From Selenomonas bovis DSM 23594 (GTDB taxonomy: Bacteria; Bacillota; Negativicutes; Selenomonadales; Selenomonadaceae), in NCBI RefSeq assembly GCF_000381005.1, contig NZ_KB908402.1, positions 1-34,309 of the forward strand: DNA of 34,309 nucleotides. Reading direction: 5' to 3'. The notes under the pieces were generated by a model. It made no database searches and was not told where the DNA came from. It worked only from the letters and a program-made list of their open reading frames with translations. The position numbers and the translations under genes were made by a program. Positions 1 to 8,305 of the stretch are shown piece after piece (the first letter of the stretch is position 1; every line of letters starts with the position of its first letter).

Positions 1-105
1 ATATCTATATTTTACGCCTGTTGCCAAGGATTTTTAAGTCCTTGGCAACATTTTTTTGCAAACTAAAAGGGGCTGCTACACGTTGTTGATACGTGCAACA
101 GCCCC
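1..105 (+). mobile_element. Inner end of a truncated IS-like element (left window end)
   Basis: Bases 1-105 are the exact reverse complement of 34149-34253. The segment holds the last 11 codons of a reading frame (2-37, ending YFTPVAKDF then TAA), then a terminator hairpin (arms GTTGCCAAGGA/TCCTTGGCAAC, followed by seven T), then a second hairpin (69-105) whose outer end is GGGGCTGTTGCACG when read inward. A transposase 3' end followed by a hairpin-rich terminus beginning GGGGCTGTTGCA is typical of IS ends. The element continues beyond base 1, so family and length cannot be read here. The 3' end of its gene faces into the window. Confidence 0.6.
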
Positions 106-179
106 TTTTCATTCGATCTGTCAGGCGACGCTTTTCGATTTGCGCGGCGCGCGCAGGTGAGGCCTTTGCCGCCAGCGCC

Positions 180-392
180 TCAGCCGAAGAATTTCCAGAG
201 TAGGAAAAGCAAGACGGCGATGGCCGCGAGGGCTGCAATCCAGCCGAGGTTCGTAAGCTTCGCCAAATCGTTGCGCCGTTCTTTTTCCTCTTTCACTTGC
301 AGGGAACGCTGCATGGTGTTATAGAGATGCTTGACGCGCTCCTGCCGCTCGTCGAACGGCTGCTTTTTTCTTTGCTCTTTTGTCTGATCCAT
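180..392 (-). CDS. Small single-pass membrane protein, 70 aa, unknown function
   Basis: A 70-residue protein with a charged, helical first 45 residues rich in Lys, Glu and Arg, then one hydrophobic segment at about 48-67 ending WKFFG. This suggests a tail-anchored or single-pass inner-membrane protein with a cytoplasmic coiled-coil-like head. The ATG at 392 is preceded by GAGG at 8-9 nt spacing, which supports the start. Downstream lies the hairpin at 69-105, which could terminate it on the minus strand. I do not recognise a family, and nothing beside it suggests a pathway. Confidence 0.6.
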   Translation of the reverse strand: MDQTKEQRKKQPFDERQERVKHLYNTMQRSLQVKEEKERRNDLAKLTNLGWIAALAAIAVLLFLLWKFFG

Positions 393-705
393 TTGTTATA
401 CCTCATTTCACTCCTATATAGATATCTGCTGGGCGGGCGGTACCCCCATACCGCTGTGCCGCCAGCATATGCCGCCGCAGGATTGTTGCTCTCTCGGCGT
501 GCCGTGTCAGCGTTTTCCTGCGGAAGCGGTGGTCGCTTTTGTTCCTATAGGGCGCAGCACATCGTGTCGCTGTGCCTCCTCAGTGAGGTGCGTTCCTGCT
601 GATCAGTAGGACTGCAAGATCTATCAGGAACAAAGAGAACCTAAGTCCTATTGTCTAGTATAGAAGAACATGGTTTTGAACCTATGAGAAAAAAATGGGA
701 AAAAA
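393..705. other. Intergenic stretch without a recognisable gene
   Basis: No convincing coding sequence on either strand. The plus-strand frame across 297-602 has no ribosome site and is atypical in composition. A compact palindrome around 436-456 (arms GCGGTA/TACCGC) next to further GCC/GGC pairs could form a hairpin in the leader of the 70-aa gene. Nothing else stands out. Confidence 0.4.
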
Positions 706-746
706 GAAAACCTTCCTTCTTTCACAGAGAAAAAAGGAAGGTTTTC
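706..746. terminator. Bidirectional intrinsic terminator after tadG1
   Basis: Perfect 13-bp arms GAAAACCTTCCTT (706-718) and AAGGAAGGTTTTC (734-746). On the minus strand the stem is followed by a T-rich run, ending transcription just downstream of the TadG-like gene at 763-2277. Confidence 0.8.
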
Positions 747-762
747 GTGTGTTTCAGATGCT

Positions 763-2277
763 TTAGATGCTTTCGAGTTTGACGGTCACCTGGGGGGAGT
801 TGAGATGCGGGAGATCCGGGTTGTTGGCGTTGTTCTTCGTGAGGAAGGGGCCGGCCTCGACGTCGTAGTTCTGGTTGTCGATGATGACGCGCTGGCCGAC
901 GATATTGGCGTAGATGTGGTCATAGGAGTCGAGCCATACCGTGCCCTCCGGCGCGTAGATGATGCCGCGGAACTTCGAGTAATTGTGCATGTGGATGTTG
1001 CCGTGGAGCGAGATGATGACAGCGTAGTTGTCGTGCGTCTGCCCATCGCCGTCGACGTCTTGGTACTTCTCGTTCATATCCCAGGCATGCAGCTTGTCGC
1101 CCGTGGTCGTCTTCTCCATATTGAGCTCGACGTCGCCGTTGACGATGATCACGCGGAATCGCTCCTGATCTTCCGTGAGGCCCGCCGAGTGCTTGTCCTT
1201 GTAGATGTCGTTGCTGTTGCACTGGACGCCGAGCGGATTGAGATCCTGCCCCCAGCGCAGGTTGCCGTTATAGTTCGTCAGACCTCCTGCGATGAACTGG
1301 TATTTCTGCGTCGCGGGCGTCGTATCGTCGCAGTACCAGCCCTTCTGCTCCGCCGCCGCGAGATTCGACGCGGAGAGCGCCTTGACCTTCTGGTAGAACG
1401 CATAGAGATCGCTCGTTATGGGATTTTGGGGCGAAAACGAGATATCGATGGGCGGGTCGTTGACGCGCGTATTGTATTTCGAGTTCTTCGGCCCGGTCGC
1501 CGTGCCCTGCGGGTTCGCGAACATATCCTGCGGATCGTAGAGACTGCTCGTATCGATGCGCGAGATGCCGTCCTCGTTGATGCCGTTCGCGCCGTTCATC
1601 TGGAAATTGTACTCGCCGCCCTCGTTGTTGTTGAGGCCGATGCGGCCGTTGCTGCCGATGTTGCCAGCGATCTTGTAGGGATTGTGCGGCTTGCCCTTGA
1701 AGTTGACGGAGGCCTCCTCCGGATTGTTCGCGGGCTGCGTTTTTTTCCCATCTTTCGTCGTCGTCGCCGCGCCGAACACCGTATAGTCGAAATAGCCGCT
1801 GCCGCTGCCTGTGGCAGCGAGGCGCGCGCGCGCAGCCGCGCTCACGTTCATGACCGAGAGATTCTTCACGCCGAGCAGATTGCCGACCGCGCCGAGGAAG
1901 ATCATCGGCACGCGCTGGCGCAGATAGACATCGACGTGGTCGCCCTCGATCTGTGTCTCGACGTTGACCGTATCATTATCCGCCGGCACGGTGCTGCCCT
2001 TCGCGATGGTCTTCTTGAGATTCTTCTGCGTGAAACTGAGCACGCGGTTCTCCGTCGGCGTGATCTGCCGGTGTGTGTCGGCATACGTATGACCGCCCGC
2101 GAGCGCGGAGGCGTCCGCGGCGTTCTGCAGCGAGGATTTCACGAGATAGGCGTTGCCGATATCGACGGTGAGGCCCGTCAGAGCGAGGATCATCGGCAGC
2201 GCGACCGCCGTGAGCATCAGCACGGCGGCGCGCTCGCCGCGCAGCGGCGCAAGGAATTTCCGGAAGAAGCCGTTCAC
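763..2277 (-). CDS. TadG-like pilus assembly protein (first copy)
   Basis: A 504-residue protein with the Tad/TadG N-terminus: a short basic head, one hydrophobic segment (about 18-40, LTAVALPMILALTGLTVDIG), then the family signature NAADASALAGG. The rest is an exported domain with no further membrane segment. Its C-terminal part (about 395-480) contains FRGIIYAP and repeated short beta-strand-like stretches, also found in the second TadG at 21683-22975, suggesting a beta-helical fold. TadG-type proteins are minor Tad pilus components acting at the envelope. The start is GTG at 2277, with GGGGGA 8 nt upstream; the nearby ATG is followed at once by a stop. The gene has its own promoter (2335-2363) and terminator (706-746), apart from the main pilus operon 9 kb away. 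The family is clear; the exact role is inferred. Confidence 0.85.
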   Translation of the reverse strand: MNGFFRKFLAPLRGERAAVLMLTAVALPMILALTGLTVDIGNAYLVKSSLQNAADASALAGGHTYADTHRQITPTENRVLSFTQKNLKKTIAKGSTVPADNDTVNVETQIEGDHVDVYLRQRVPMIFLGAVGNLLGVKNLSVMNVSAAARARLAATGSGSGYFDYTVFGAATTTKDGKKTQPANNPEEASVNFKGKPHNPYKIAGNIGSNGRIGLNNNEGGEYNFQMNGANGINEDGISRIDTSSLYDPQDMFANPQGTATGPKNSKYNTRVNDPPIDISFSPQNPITSDLYAFYQKVKALSASNLAAAEQKGWYCDDTTPATQKYQFIAGGLTNYNGNLRWGQDLNPLGVQCNSNDIYKDKHSAGLTEDQERFRVIIVNGDVELNMEKTTTGDKLHAWDMNEKYQDVDGDGQTHDNYAVIISLHGNIHMHNYSKFRGIIYAPEGTVWLDSYDHIYANIVGQRVIIDNQNYDVEAGPFLTKNNANNPDLPHLNSPQVTVKLESI

Positions 2278-2334
2278 TTTTCACATCCCCCTTGTCGAAA
2301 GACAGAAATCATTCGGTGCTGACTTTTTAGGGAA

Positions 2335-2363
2335 ATCATAACAGTTCGCTTTTCAGAAAACAA
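2335..2363 (-). promoter_or_regulatory. Sigma-A-type promoter of tadG1
   Basis: On the minus strand, TTGTTT (2358-2363), a 17-bp spacer and TATGAT (2335-2340), with an extended -10 TG. It lies 58 bp upstream of the GTG start. Confidence 0.65.
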
Positions 2364-2423
2364 TCATTTGCTAGTAAAAAGGTAGTAAATCCATAAACTG
2401 GAATGCGATACAAAAAAATAATA

Positions 2424-2506
2424 TAGGAACCGCTGAATAAAGACGCGCTGATGAAATGAAGTGCTCCGGATTTGCGTGGATGCGCGGTATCTCTCCAGGA
2501 GACCGC
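2424..2506 (+). repeat. Partial foldback (MITE-like) element, left arm only
   Basis: Starts TAGGAACCGCTGA and continues through TGCTCCGGATTTGCGTGGATG, matching the left half of the complete copy at 11500-11662. The sequence diverges after about 2506 and the right arm is missing, so this is a decayed or truncated copy between tadG1 and the AlbA_2 gene. Confidence 0.65.
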
Positions 2507-2634
2507 TGCGGGAAAGCGAAGCAGCTCCCTTTCCAAGCGGCGGAAAAGATTTTGCAGGTACGTCGCGCCCGCAATTAATTAGTTGCAAAGAAAAATAAAA
2601 AATGATATATTTTTCCACATAAACACGATATTTA

Positions 2635-2643
2635 TGATATAAT
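2635..2643 (+). promoter_or_regulatory. Extended -10 promoter for the AlbA_2 gene
   Basis: TGATATAAT is a consensus extended -10 (TGnTATAAT) in an AT-rich stretch 40 bp before the ATG. There is no good -35 at 17 bp, as expected for extended -10 promoters. Confidence 0.5.
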
Positions 2644-2682
2644 CGACTATATCGATATGAACAAAAAGAGGAGGAACATCTA

Positions 2683-4233
2683 ATGGATCAGCAAATGCTC
2701 ATCGGCAACGCGAAGGATGTCGAATATCAGGCAGAGGTAGCCGATGATTACATGACATATATGAAGACGGTCATCGCTTTCGCCAACGGCGGCGGCGGAC
2801 GCATGGTGTTCGGCGTGTCTGCGGACGGCAGAGAGGCGGTCGGCATCCCGCGCGAGAGCGTATTCGAAAAGATGGACACCATCTCGAAGCGCATCCACGA
2901 GAGCTGCGAGCCAGCCATCGAGCCGAATATGATGATCCAGTCGGTCGACGGCAAGGCGGTCATCCTCATGGACATCCCCGCTGGCACGAAGGGACCGTAT
3001 TTTCTGAAAAATGAGAACGCGCTCCTCGGCACGTACATCCGCGAGGAACACGTGACGAAGCCGGCCGGCATCGAGATGCTCAAGAAACTCATCATCGGCG
3101 GCAAGGAAGTCGCGTTCGACCAGCAGAGACTGCCGGATGTCGTGCTGCAGGACGACGAGATCCAGCACCTCTGCGACCAGATGCAGGACGTGGCGCTGCG
3201 CCGCGCGCTCACGCCGGAGCAGAAGCGCGCCGTGAACCCCATCACGAAGGAAACGCTGAAGGAATGGAACATCATCGACGAGGAGGACGGCAAGACCTAC
3301 GCGACCAACGCCTATGCGCTGCTCACGAACCAGTGCAACCTCCCGCCGATCATCCAGTGCGCCGTGTTCAAGACGGAGAACCGTTCCATCTTCCTCGACC
3401 GCCGCGAGATCCGCGGTACGGTGCAGTCGCAGATGGAGCAGGCGTTCCAGTATGTCCTCGAGAAGATCAACATGGGCGCGACGTTCGACGGCGCGTACCG
3501 TGAGGACGTCTATGAGCTGCCGCCCGACAGCCTGCGCGAGCTCATCGCGAACGCGATCGTGCACAGGAGCTACACCGAGGCGGAGTCCATCCAGATCGCG
3601 ATCTTCCACGACCGCGTCGAGATCACCTCGCCGGGCGCGCTCCTGCGCGGCGTCACCATCAACAAGATGAAAAAGGGCTGCTCCAAGGTGCGCAACCGTT
3701 CCCTCGCGCAGGCCTTCGCCTATATGAACCTCATCGAGAAATGGGGCAGCGGCATCCCGCGCATCCTGCAGGAATGCAAGGCATACGGCCTCGAGGAGCC
3801 GGAGATCATCGATTTCAACGGCGACGTGCGCGTCAACCTCTACCGCCGCAAGGCAGCGGAGCACCCGGCCGAGGAAAAAGCGCCCCAGGCCGCGCAGGAA
3901 AGCGCGCCGGCAGCTGCACCGCAGCCAGCACCGCAGCCAGCGCCGGAGCCAGCGCCGCAGCCGGCACCAGAGCCGGCACCACAGCCGACGCCGCAGCCGG
4001 CGCCAGAGCCGAGCTATCAGGCAAAGCCGGAGCCGCAGCGCCCGTCGTGGCAGCCTGCCCCGCAGGAAGAACGGCCCGCCTACGCACGGGAGAGCGCGCC
4101 GCAAAATGACGGCCTCCGCCCCTTCCCCTCGCAGCTCGTCGGCGACGACAGCCGCCGCTGGAACCCCTCGAGCACGACCCTCTCGAACGCGACCAGCCCG
4201 AAGAAACGCATGCTCCAGCCGAGCAAGAAGTGA
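2683..4233 (+). CDS. AlbA_2/Schlafen-type ATP-binding protein with Pro/Ala-rich tail
   Basis: A 516-residue protein. Residues 10-150 match the AlbA_2 (divergent AAA-4, Schlafen-like) domain: E-x-K-type start, FANGGGGRMVFGV and a run to TYIREEHVTKPA. Residues 280-390 match the C-terminal ATPase half typical of these regulators (LRELIANAIVHRSY, EKWGSGIPRI). From about 395 to 470 comes a low-complexity array of PAPQ/PAPE units, then a polar tail. Such proteins are usually annotated as putative transcriptional regulators or ATP-binding proteins; their biochemical role is mostly unknown. The ATG has GAGGAGG 8 nt upstream. It is a single-gene unit with its own promoter and a terminator at 4250-4286. 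The long Pro/Ala linker is unusual for the family. Confidence 0.8.
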   Translation: MDQQMLIGNAKDVEYQAEVADDYMTYMKTVIAFANGGGGRMVFGVSADGREAVGIPRESVFEKMDTISKRIHESCEPAIEPNMMIQSVDGKAVILMDIPAGTKGPYFLKNENALLGTYIREEHVTKPAGIEMLKKLIIGGKEVAFDQQRLPDVVLQDDEIQHLCDQMQDVALRRALTPEQKRAVNPITKETLKEWNIIDEEDGKTYATNAYALLTNQCNLPPIIQCAVFKTENRSIFLDRREIRGTVQSQMEQAFQYVLEKINMGATFDGAYREDVYELPPDSLRELIANAIVHRSYTEAESIQIAIFHDRVEITSPGALLRGVTINKMKKGCSKVRNRSLAQAFAYMNLIEKWGSGIPRILQECKAYGLEEPEIIDFNGDVRVNLYRRKAAEHPAEEKAPQAAQESAPAAAPQPAPQPAPEPAPQPAPEPAPQPTPQPAPEPSYQAKPEPQRPSWQPAPQEERPAYARESAPQNDGLRPFPSQLVGDDSRRWNPSSTTLSNATSPKKRMLQPSKK

Positions 4234-4249
4234 CAGGCGCTCCAGCCGC

Positions 4250-4286
4250 ATAAAAATACCGCGCGATGCCGCGCGGTATTTTTATG
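4250..4286. terminator. Intrinsic terminator after the AlbA_2 gene
   Basis: A near-perfect palindrome, ATAAAAATACCGCGC paired with GCGCGGTATTTTTAT, 17 nt after the stop codon. A-rich and T-rich flanks make it work in either direction. Confidence 0.85.
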
Positions 4287-4307
4287 TGAAAACGGCGTTA
4301 TTGTCGG

Positions 4308-4336
4308 TTGTGAAAAGCATAAGAACCTGTTACAAT
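4308..4336 (+). promoter_or_regulatory. Promoter of the oxidoreductase/membrane-protein operon
   Basis: TTGTGA (4308-4313), a 17-bp spacer and TACAAT (4331-4336), about 75 bp upstream of the ATG at 4411. Confidence 0.6.
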
Positions 4337-4410
4337 TATCTTTAGGTTAGAAATAAAGAGAAAAAGAGAAGCCTAGCAACAAGGGATAGAACGAGAGGTG
4401 CACAAGCAGT

Positions 4411-5976
4411 ATGAAAAAAGTCATCATCATCGGCGCGGGGCCGGCAGGACTCACGGCGGCGTACGCATTGCAGAAGGAATCAGACATCCAGCCCATCATC
4501 CTCGAGGCGGATGAGGTCGTCGGCGGCCTTTCCCGCACGGTGAATTTCGGCGGAAACCGCATGGACATCGGCGGCCATCGCTTCTTCACGAAATGTCCGG
4601 AGGTGCAGGCGCTCTGGGAGGAGATCCTACCCTACGCCTCGGCGCCTGCGTTCGATGACCGTCTGCTTGAAAGAGAGACTGAGACGCGCGCGGACGGCGT
4701 CGATCCGGAGACGGCGGACGCGGTGTTTCTGAACCGCCAGCGCATCTCGCGCATCCTCTACCTGCACAAGTTCTTCGACTATCCCGTCTCCCTGAGCCTC
4801 TCGACCATCCGCAATCTCGGTTTTGCGCGCATGTGCGGCATCGGGGCGTCGTATTTTGCCTCCTGCGTCCACAAGCGCGAGGAAAAGACGCTCGAGGACT
4901 TCATGGTGAACAGGTTCGGGCGGCGGCTCTACGAGACGTTCTTCGAGGGCTACACGGAGAAGGTCTGGGGCCGCTCGCCGCGGCGCATCGGTGCGGACTG
5001 GGGCAGCCAGCGCATCAAGGGCATCTCGCTCGGTGCGGTGCTAGCGGATTTCTTCTCCCGCGCGCTGCATCTCCATCCAAAGAAGGTCGAGACCTCGCTC
5101 ATCGAGCGCTTTTCCTATCCGAAGCACGGTCCCGGCCAGTTCTATGAGTGCCTCGCGGCGGAAGTCAAGCGCCGGGGCGGCGAGATCCGCTTCGGCTGCC
5201 GCGTTGAGCAGCTCATAGGCGGCGCGGACGGCTGCATCAAGGAGGTCGTCTACCGCGCGCCAGACGGCAGTCGGCAGCGCCTTGCGGCGGATGCCGTGCT
5301 CTCGAGCATGCCGGTGAAAGATCTCTGCGCGGCGCTGCCGGAGGACTGGCTCAGTGCTGAGGTGCGCGAGACGGCCGCCGCGCTCCCCTACCGCGATTTC
5401 ATGACGGCGGGACTGCTCGTCGACCGCCTCGAGCTCGTGAACGAGACGGTGCACAAGACGCTTGGCAACATCGTGCCCGACTGCTGGATCTACGTCCAGG
5501 AGCCGGAGGTGAAGCTTGGGCGGCTGCAGATCTTCAACAACTGGTCGCCCTACCTCGTGCGCGATCCGCTGCATACGGTCTGGATCGGGCTCGAGTATTT
5601 CTGTCAGGAGGGCGACGCGCTCTGGTCGATGGACGATGCCGCGTTCCTTCGCTTTGCCGAGGAAGAGCTCACGCGCATCGGCGTCATCCGTCCCGGCGCC
5701 GTGCGTGAGGGGCATGTCGTACGTATGCAGAAGGCGTACCCCGCCTACTATGGCAGCTACCGCGACTTTCCCGCCGTGCGCGCGGCGCTCGACCGCGTGC
5801 CGAATCTCTACTGCATCGGCCGCAACGGCCAGCACCGCTACAACAATATGGATCACTCCATGCTCACGGGCCTGCGCGCGGCCGAGCTCCTGCGCGCGGG
5901 CAGCGAGGATAAGACGGCGCTCTGGGAGGTCAATACGGAGCAGGCGTATCAGGAGACGCAGGAGGCGGCGGAATGA
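4411..5976 (+). CDS. FAD/NAD(P)-dependent oxidoreductase, UDP-galactopyranose-mutase-like/amine-oxidase fold
   Basis: A 521-residue flavoprotein. The N-terminus has a dinucleotide-binding Rossmann motif ([16 protein letters not shown], residues 4-19), then an acidic residue in [12 protein letters not shown] and the GGHRFFTK motif near 54-61, as in UDP-galactopyranose-mutase-like and amine-oxidase flavoproteins. YTEKVWG and DWGSQRIKG in the middle and [18 protein letters not shown] at the C-terminus are characteristic of the subgroup often encoded in polysaccharide clusters. It likely acts on a sugar nucleotide or lipid-linked glycan in the cytoplasm, but the substrate is not visible. Its stop overlaps the start of the next gene by ATGA, so it is translationally coupled to the membrane-protein paralogues, implying a shared envelope-glycan role. 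Family confidence is high; substrate unknown. Confidence 0.8.
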   Translation: MKKVIIIGAGPAGLTAAYALQKESDIQPIILEADEVVGGLSRTVNFGGNRMDIGGHRFFTKCPEVQALWEEILPYASAPAFDDRLLERETETRADGVDPETADAVFLNRQRISRILYLHKFFDYPVSLSLSTIRNLGFARMCGIGASYFASCVHKREEKTLEDFMVNRFGRRLYETFFEGYTEKVWGRSPRRIGADWGSQRIKGISLGAVLADFFSRALHLHPKKVETSLIERFSYPKHGPGQFYECLAAEVKRRGGEIRFGCRVEQLIGGADGCIKEVVYRAPDGSRQRLAADAVLSSMPVKDLCAALPEDWLSAEVRETAAALPYRDFMTAGLLVDRLELVNETVHKTLGNIVPDCWIYVQEPEVKLGRLQIFNNWSPYLVRDPLHTVWIGLEYFCQEGDALWSMDDAAFLRFAEEELTRIGVIRPGAVREGHVVRMQKAYPAYYGSYRDFPAVRAALDRVPNLYCIGRNGQHRYNNMDHSMLTGLRAAELLRAGSEDKTALWEVNTEQAYQETQEAAE

Positions 5977-6730
5977 GGACAGTCTATGCGACACTCGGCC
6001 TCGTTTTCGTCCTGCTCATGCTCAATTTCGGCAACGGTGTGAACAGCGATGCTTGGTTCCTGCTGAATCATGGGCGCTATGTCGCCTCGTTCGGCATCCC
6101 GCATGTCGAGCCGTTCACGCTGCACGAGGGCTTTCACTTCGTCATGCAGCAATGGCTGTTCGCCTGGCTGCTCTGGCAGATTTACGCGCACGCGGGCAGC
6201 TGGGGCCTCGTGGCCTTCTCCTGGGCAGCGGGTGCGGCGATTCTCTTCGCCTACTGCCGCCTCCAGATCCTCGTGAGCGCCGGAAATAGGAAACTCGCTT
6301 GCCTGCTCACGGGCCTCGTCGGCCTGCCCATCTGCCTGCTCTTCGCCAGCCAGCGACCACAGGTTGCTTCAGCGCTCATCTTCCTCGCGGAAATCTATCT
6401 GTTCGAGCAGTATAGGGCGCGGCCGACGCGCGCGCAGAGGTATTCCTGCCCGCGCTGAACCATCAGAAGAACGTGCTGAAGGAGTGGGAGGATGTCTGTT
6501 CAGGGCGCATCGACTACCATGCGCTGCAGCAGAGGTATCGGCTCACACATTTCGTCGTGACGGAGGGCGATATTCTCTACACTTACCTCGCTCTCGATCC
6601 GGATTACGTGCTGCTCTGGGACAGTGAGACAGACGATGCCATCCCGGAGGATATGAAGAAAGCGGAGAAGAAGCTCCGTATTTACGCCTATCGCCCGGCG
6701 GAAAACTCCTCTGCGGCGCCGCGGGACTGA
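5973..6730 (+). pseudogene. Internally deleted copy of the polytopic membrane protein encoded at 8306-9976
   Basis: The first ~150 codons (5973-6420) closely follow the N-terminus of the 556-aa protein at 8306-9976, including GIPHVEPFTLHEGFHFVMQQ. At about 6420-6430 the sequence jumps to the C-terminus (DARAEVFLPALNHQKNVL) in another frame, continuing to YAYRPAE near 6714. About 310 codons are missing. The junction falls in GC-rich microhomology (GCGCGGCC/GACGCGCGCG); the intact paralogue has GCGCGCG at both corresponding places (about 8745 and 9693). The frame changes from that of 5973 to that of 6473, so translation stops at 6458. The start overlaps the oxidoreductase stop (ATGA), so this was once the second gene of the operon. 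Confidence 0.85.
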
Positions 6731-6791
6731 GACGCCCCACGCGGGAGCGGTGATGTGTTTTCGATAATCTACAAGGAGCGTGCCATCAGAT

Positions 6792-8285
6792 ATGACGGAT
6801 ATGACAGCAAGGATGAAGCAGATGGGGAAAACCTGTGGATATTATTTACTGATGGTCAGCGGCTGCTTTTTCGGCAGCTTCATACTGAGCTGTGATGTGT
6901 ATTATTTCATCCCGAGCGGTGCTTATATCGAACAGTACGGCCTCCCGCACGAGCTGATGTTCTCCGTGCATGCGGGGGAGCACTTCCACTACATCATGCA
7001 GCAGTGGCTCTTCGCGCTCTGGAACTGGAAGGTGTACCAAGCGTTCGGCCTCTACGGCATCCTCTTCTGCGGCTATCTGACGAAGATCGTGCTGCTGCTG
7101 CTCTTGCACCGCCTGCTGCTGCACGCTTCCGGCGGGCGGCGGGGGCTGGCCTTTGCCGAGACGTTCTTCGCGGGGTTCTTCGTGCTGATGATGAACATCG
7201 GACGCCCCTATATGCTGACCTGCGGCTTCCTTCTCATCGAGCTGCTCTTCCTGCAGCAGCTCCGCGCGCATCCGGAGCGGCGGCGCTATGGCTATCTCCT
7301 GTTCCCGCTCCTCTCCGTGCTGGAGATCAACCTGCACGCCGCGATGTGGCCGATGCTGCTTGTCTTCCTGCTGCCTTATTTCTTCGAGAGCACGCTGGGG
7401 CGGCTGGCGTTCTTCTCCTCGCGCTTTGACAGCACGCGGGCGATCCCCTGGCGGACACTCGCCGTCTATGCCGCGCTCATCTTCGTCGTTGCACTGCTCA
7501 ATCCGTACGGGCTCGAGATGCTTGGCTACGGCATCAGCAACAGCGGCACGCCGAGCCTGCGCTACATCTCAACGGAGATGCAGCCGCTCGCCGTGAGGGC
7601 GCCCTTCCTGGTTGTTCTGATTCCCTTGTTTACGGTTTATATGATTTGGAAGTGGCTCCGTTGGCATTTCGAGTTACCGCTGCTGCTGCTCGTGCTTGGG
7701 ACAGGTTTCATGGCGATGATAGCAGAGCGTTCTCTGTACCTGTTTTTCCCCTGCGTCATGCTCGCGCTTGCCCGTCTGGGCTGCAGGGAGTTCCCTTTCT
7801 CCTGTTCCCCGCGGCAGAAACGACGTATGCTGTGTGTTGGCACGGCTGCCATGTCGCTTTTATTGCTTGCTAATTTCATCCTTTTACCGAAAAACGTCAT
7901 CCCGGCAGAGTGGAGCGCGGGCCTGCAGGCCATGCGGGAGGACGCGGCCGCGCAGGGCAGAGACATCGGCAATGTCTATGCCGTGAGGGACATCGGCAGC
8001 TATCTGACCTTCGCGCAGATACCGGTTTATCATTATTCCTGTGATGAGGCCTTTACCGGGAAGATGAACCGGCGCAAGGATATCCTTGCGGAGTACCATG
8101 CCGTCCAAGAGCAGCAACTGCCCTATGAGGAATTCCTCCGGCGGTATGATTTTCACTATTTATTTGTGAAAAATGATGATTATCTCTATGATGCACTGGC
8201 GTCGGACGAGGATTATACGCTGCTTTACGAGTATGATGCTCCGCAGTTTGCGTGCAGCCTCCGCGTTTACCGTGCCAATCTATGA
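6792..8285 (+). CDS. Polytopic membrane protein, GT-C-glycosyltransferase-like, paralogue of 8306-9976
   Basis: About 497 residues with some ten hydrophobic segments and a soluble C-terminal domain (about 380-497). The N-terminal loop reads GAYIEQYGLPHELMFSVHAG followed by HFHYIMQQWLFA, matching the layout of bacterial membrane proteins with a W/D-rich first loop, a GIP..DPFS-type motif and a following QEWL-type motif, usually described as GT-C-like. NLHAAMWPMLLVFLLPY is nearly identical to the 556-aa neighbour. The C-terminal NRRKDILAEY corresponds to NHQKNVLREY there. The function is unknown; a lipid-linked sugar transfer role is inference. AAGGAG lies only 1 nt before a GTG at 6780, so the ATG at 6792 (13 nt away) is preferred; ATG 6801 is possible. 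The segment from about 7600 to 8280 is noticeably more AT-rich than the middle. Confidence 0.7.
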   Translation: MTDMTARMKQMGKTCGYYLLMVSGCFFGSFILSCDVYYFIPSGAYIEQYGLPHELMFSVHAGEHFHYIMQQWLFALWNWKVYQAFGLYGILFCGYLTKIVLLLLLHRLLLHASGGRRGLAFAETFFAGFFVLMMNIGRPYMLTCGFLLIELLFLQQLRAHPERRRYGYLLFPLLSVLEINLHAAMWPMLLVFLLPYFFESTLGRLAFFSSRFDSTRAIPWRTLAVYAALIFVVALLNPYGLEMLGYGISNSGTPSLRYISTEMQPLAVRAPFLVVLIPLFTVYMIWKWLRWHFELPLLLLVLGTGFMAMIAERSLYLFFPCVMLALARLGCREFPFSCSPRQKRRMLCVGTAAMSLLLLANFILLPKNVIPAEWSAGLQAMREDAAAQGRDIGNVYAVRDIGSYLTFAQIPVYHYSCDEAFTGKMNRRKDILAEYHAVQEQQLPYEEFLRRYDFHYLFVKNDDYLYDALASDEDYTLLYEYDAPQFACSLRVYRANL

Positions 8286-8305
8286 AATGACAGGAGAATC
8301 AAGAT

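Noticed and set aside
805-2322. 505-aa plus-strand frame opposite tadG1
   Set aside because: Antisense shadow of a GC-rich gene: extreme Val/Arg/Asp bias, no ribosome site, no recognisable motif.
2680-4251. 523-aa minus-strand frame opposite the AlbA_2 gene
   Set aside because: Composition is Leu/Arg shadow-like; the plus-strand frame has domain motifs, a promoter and a ribosome site.
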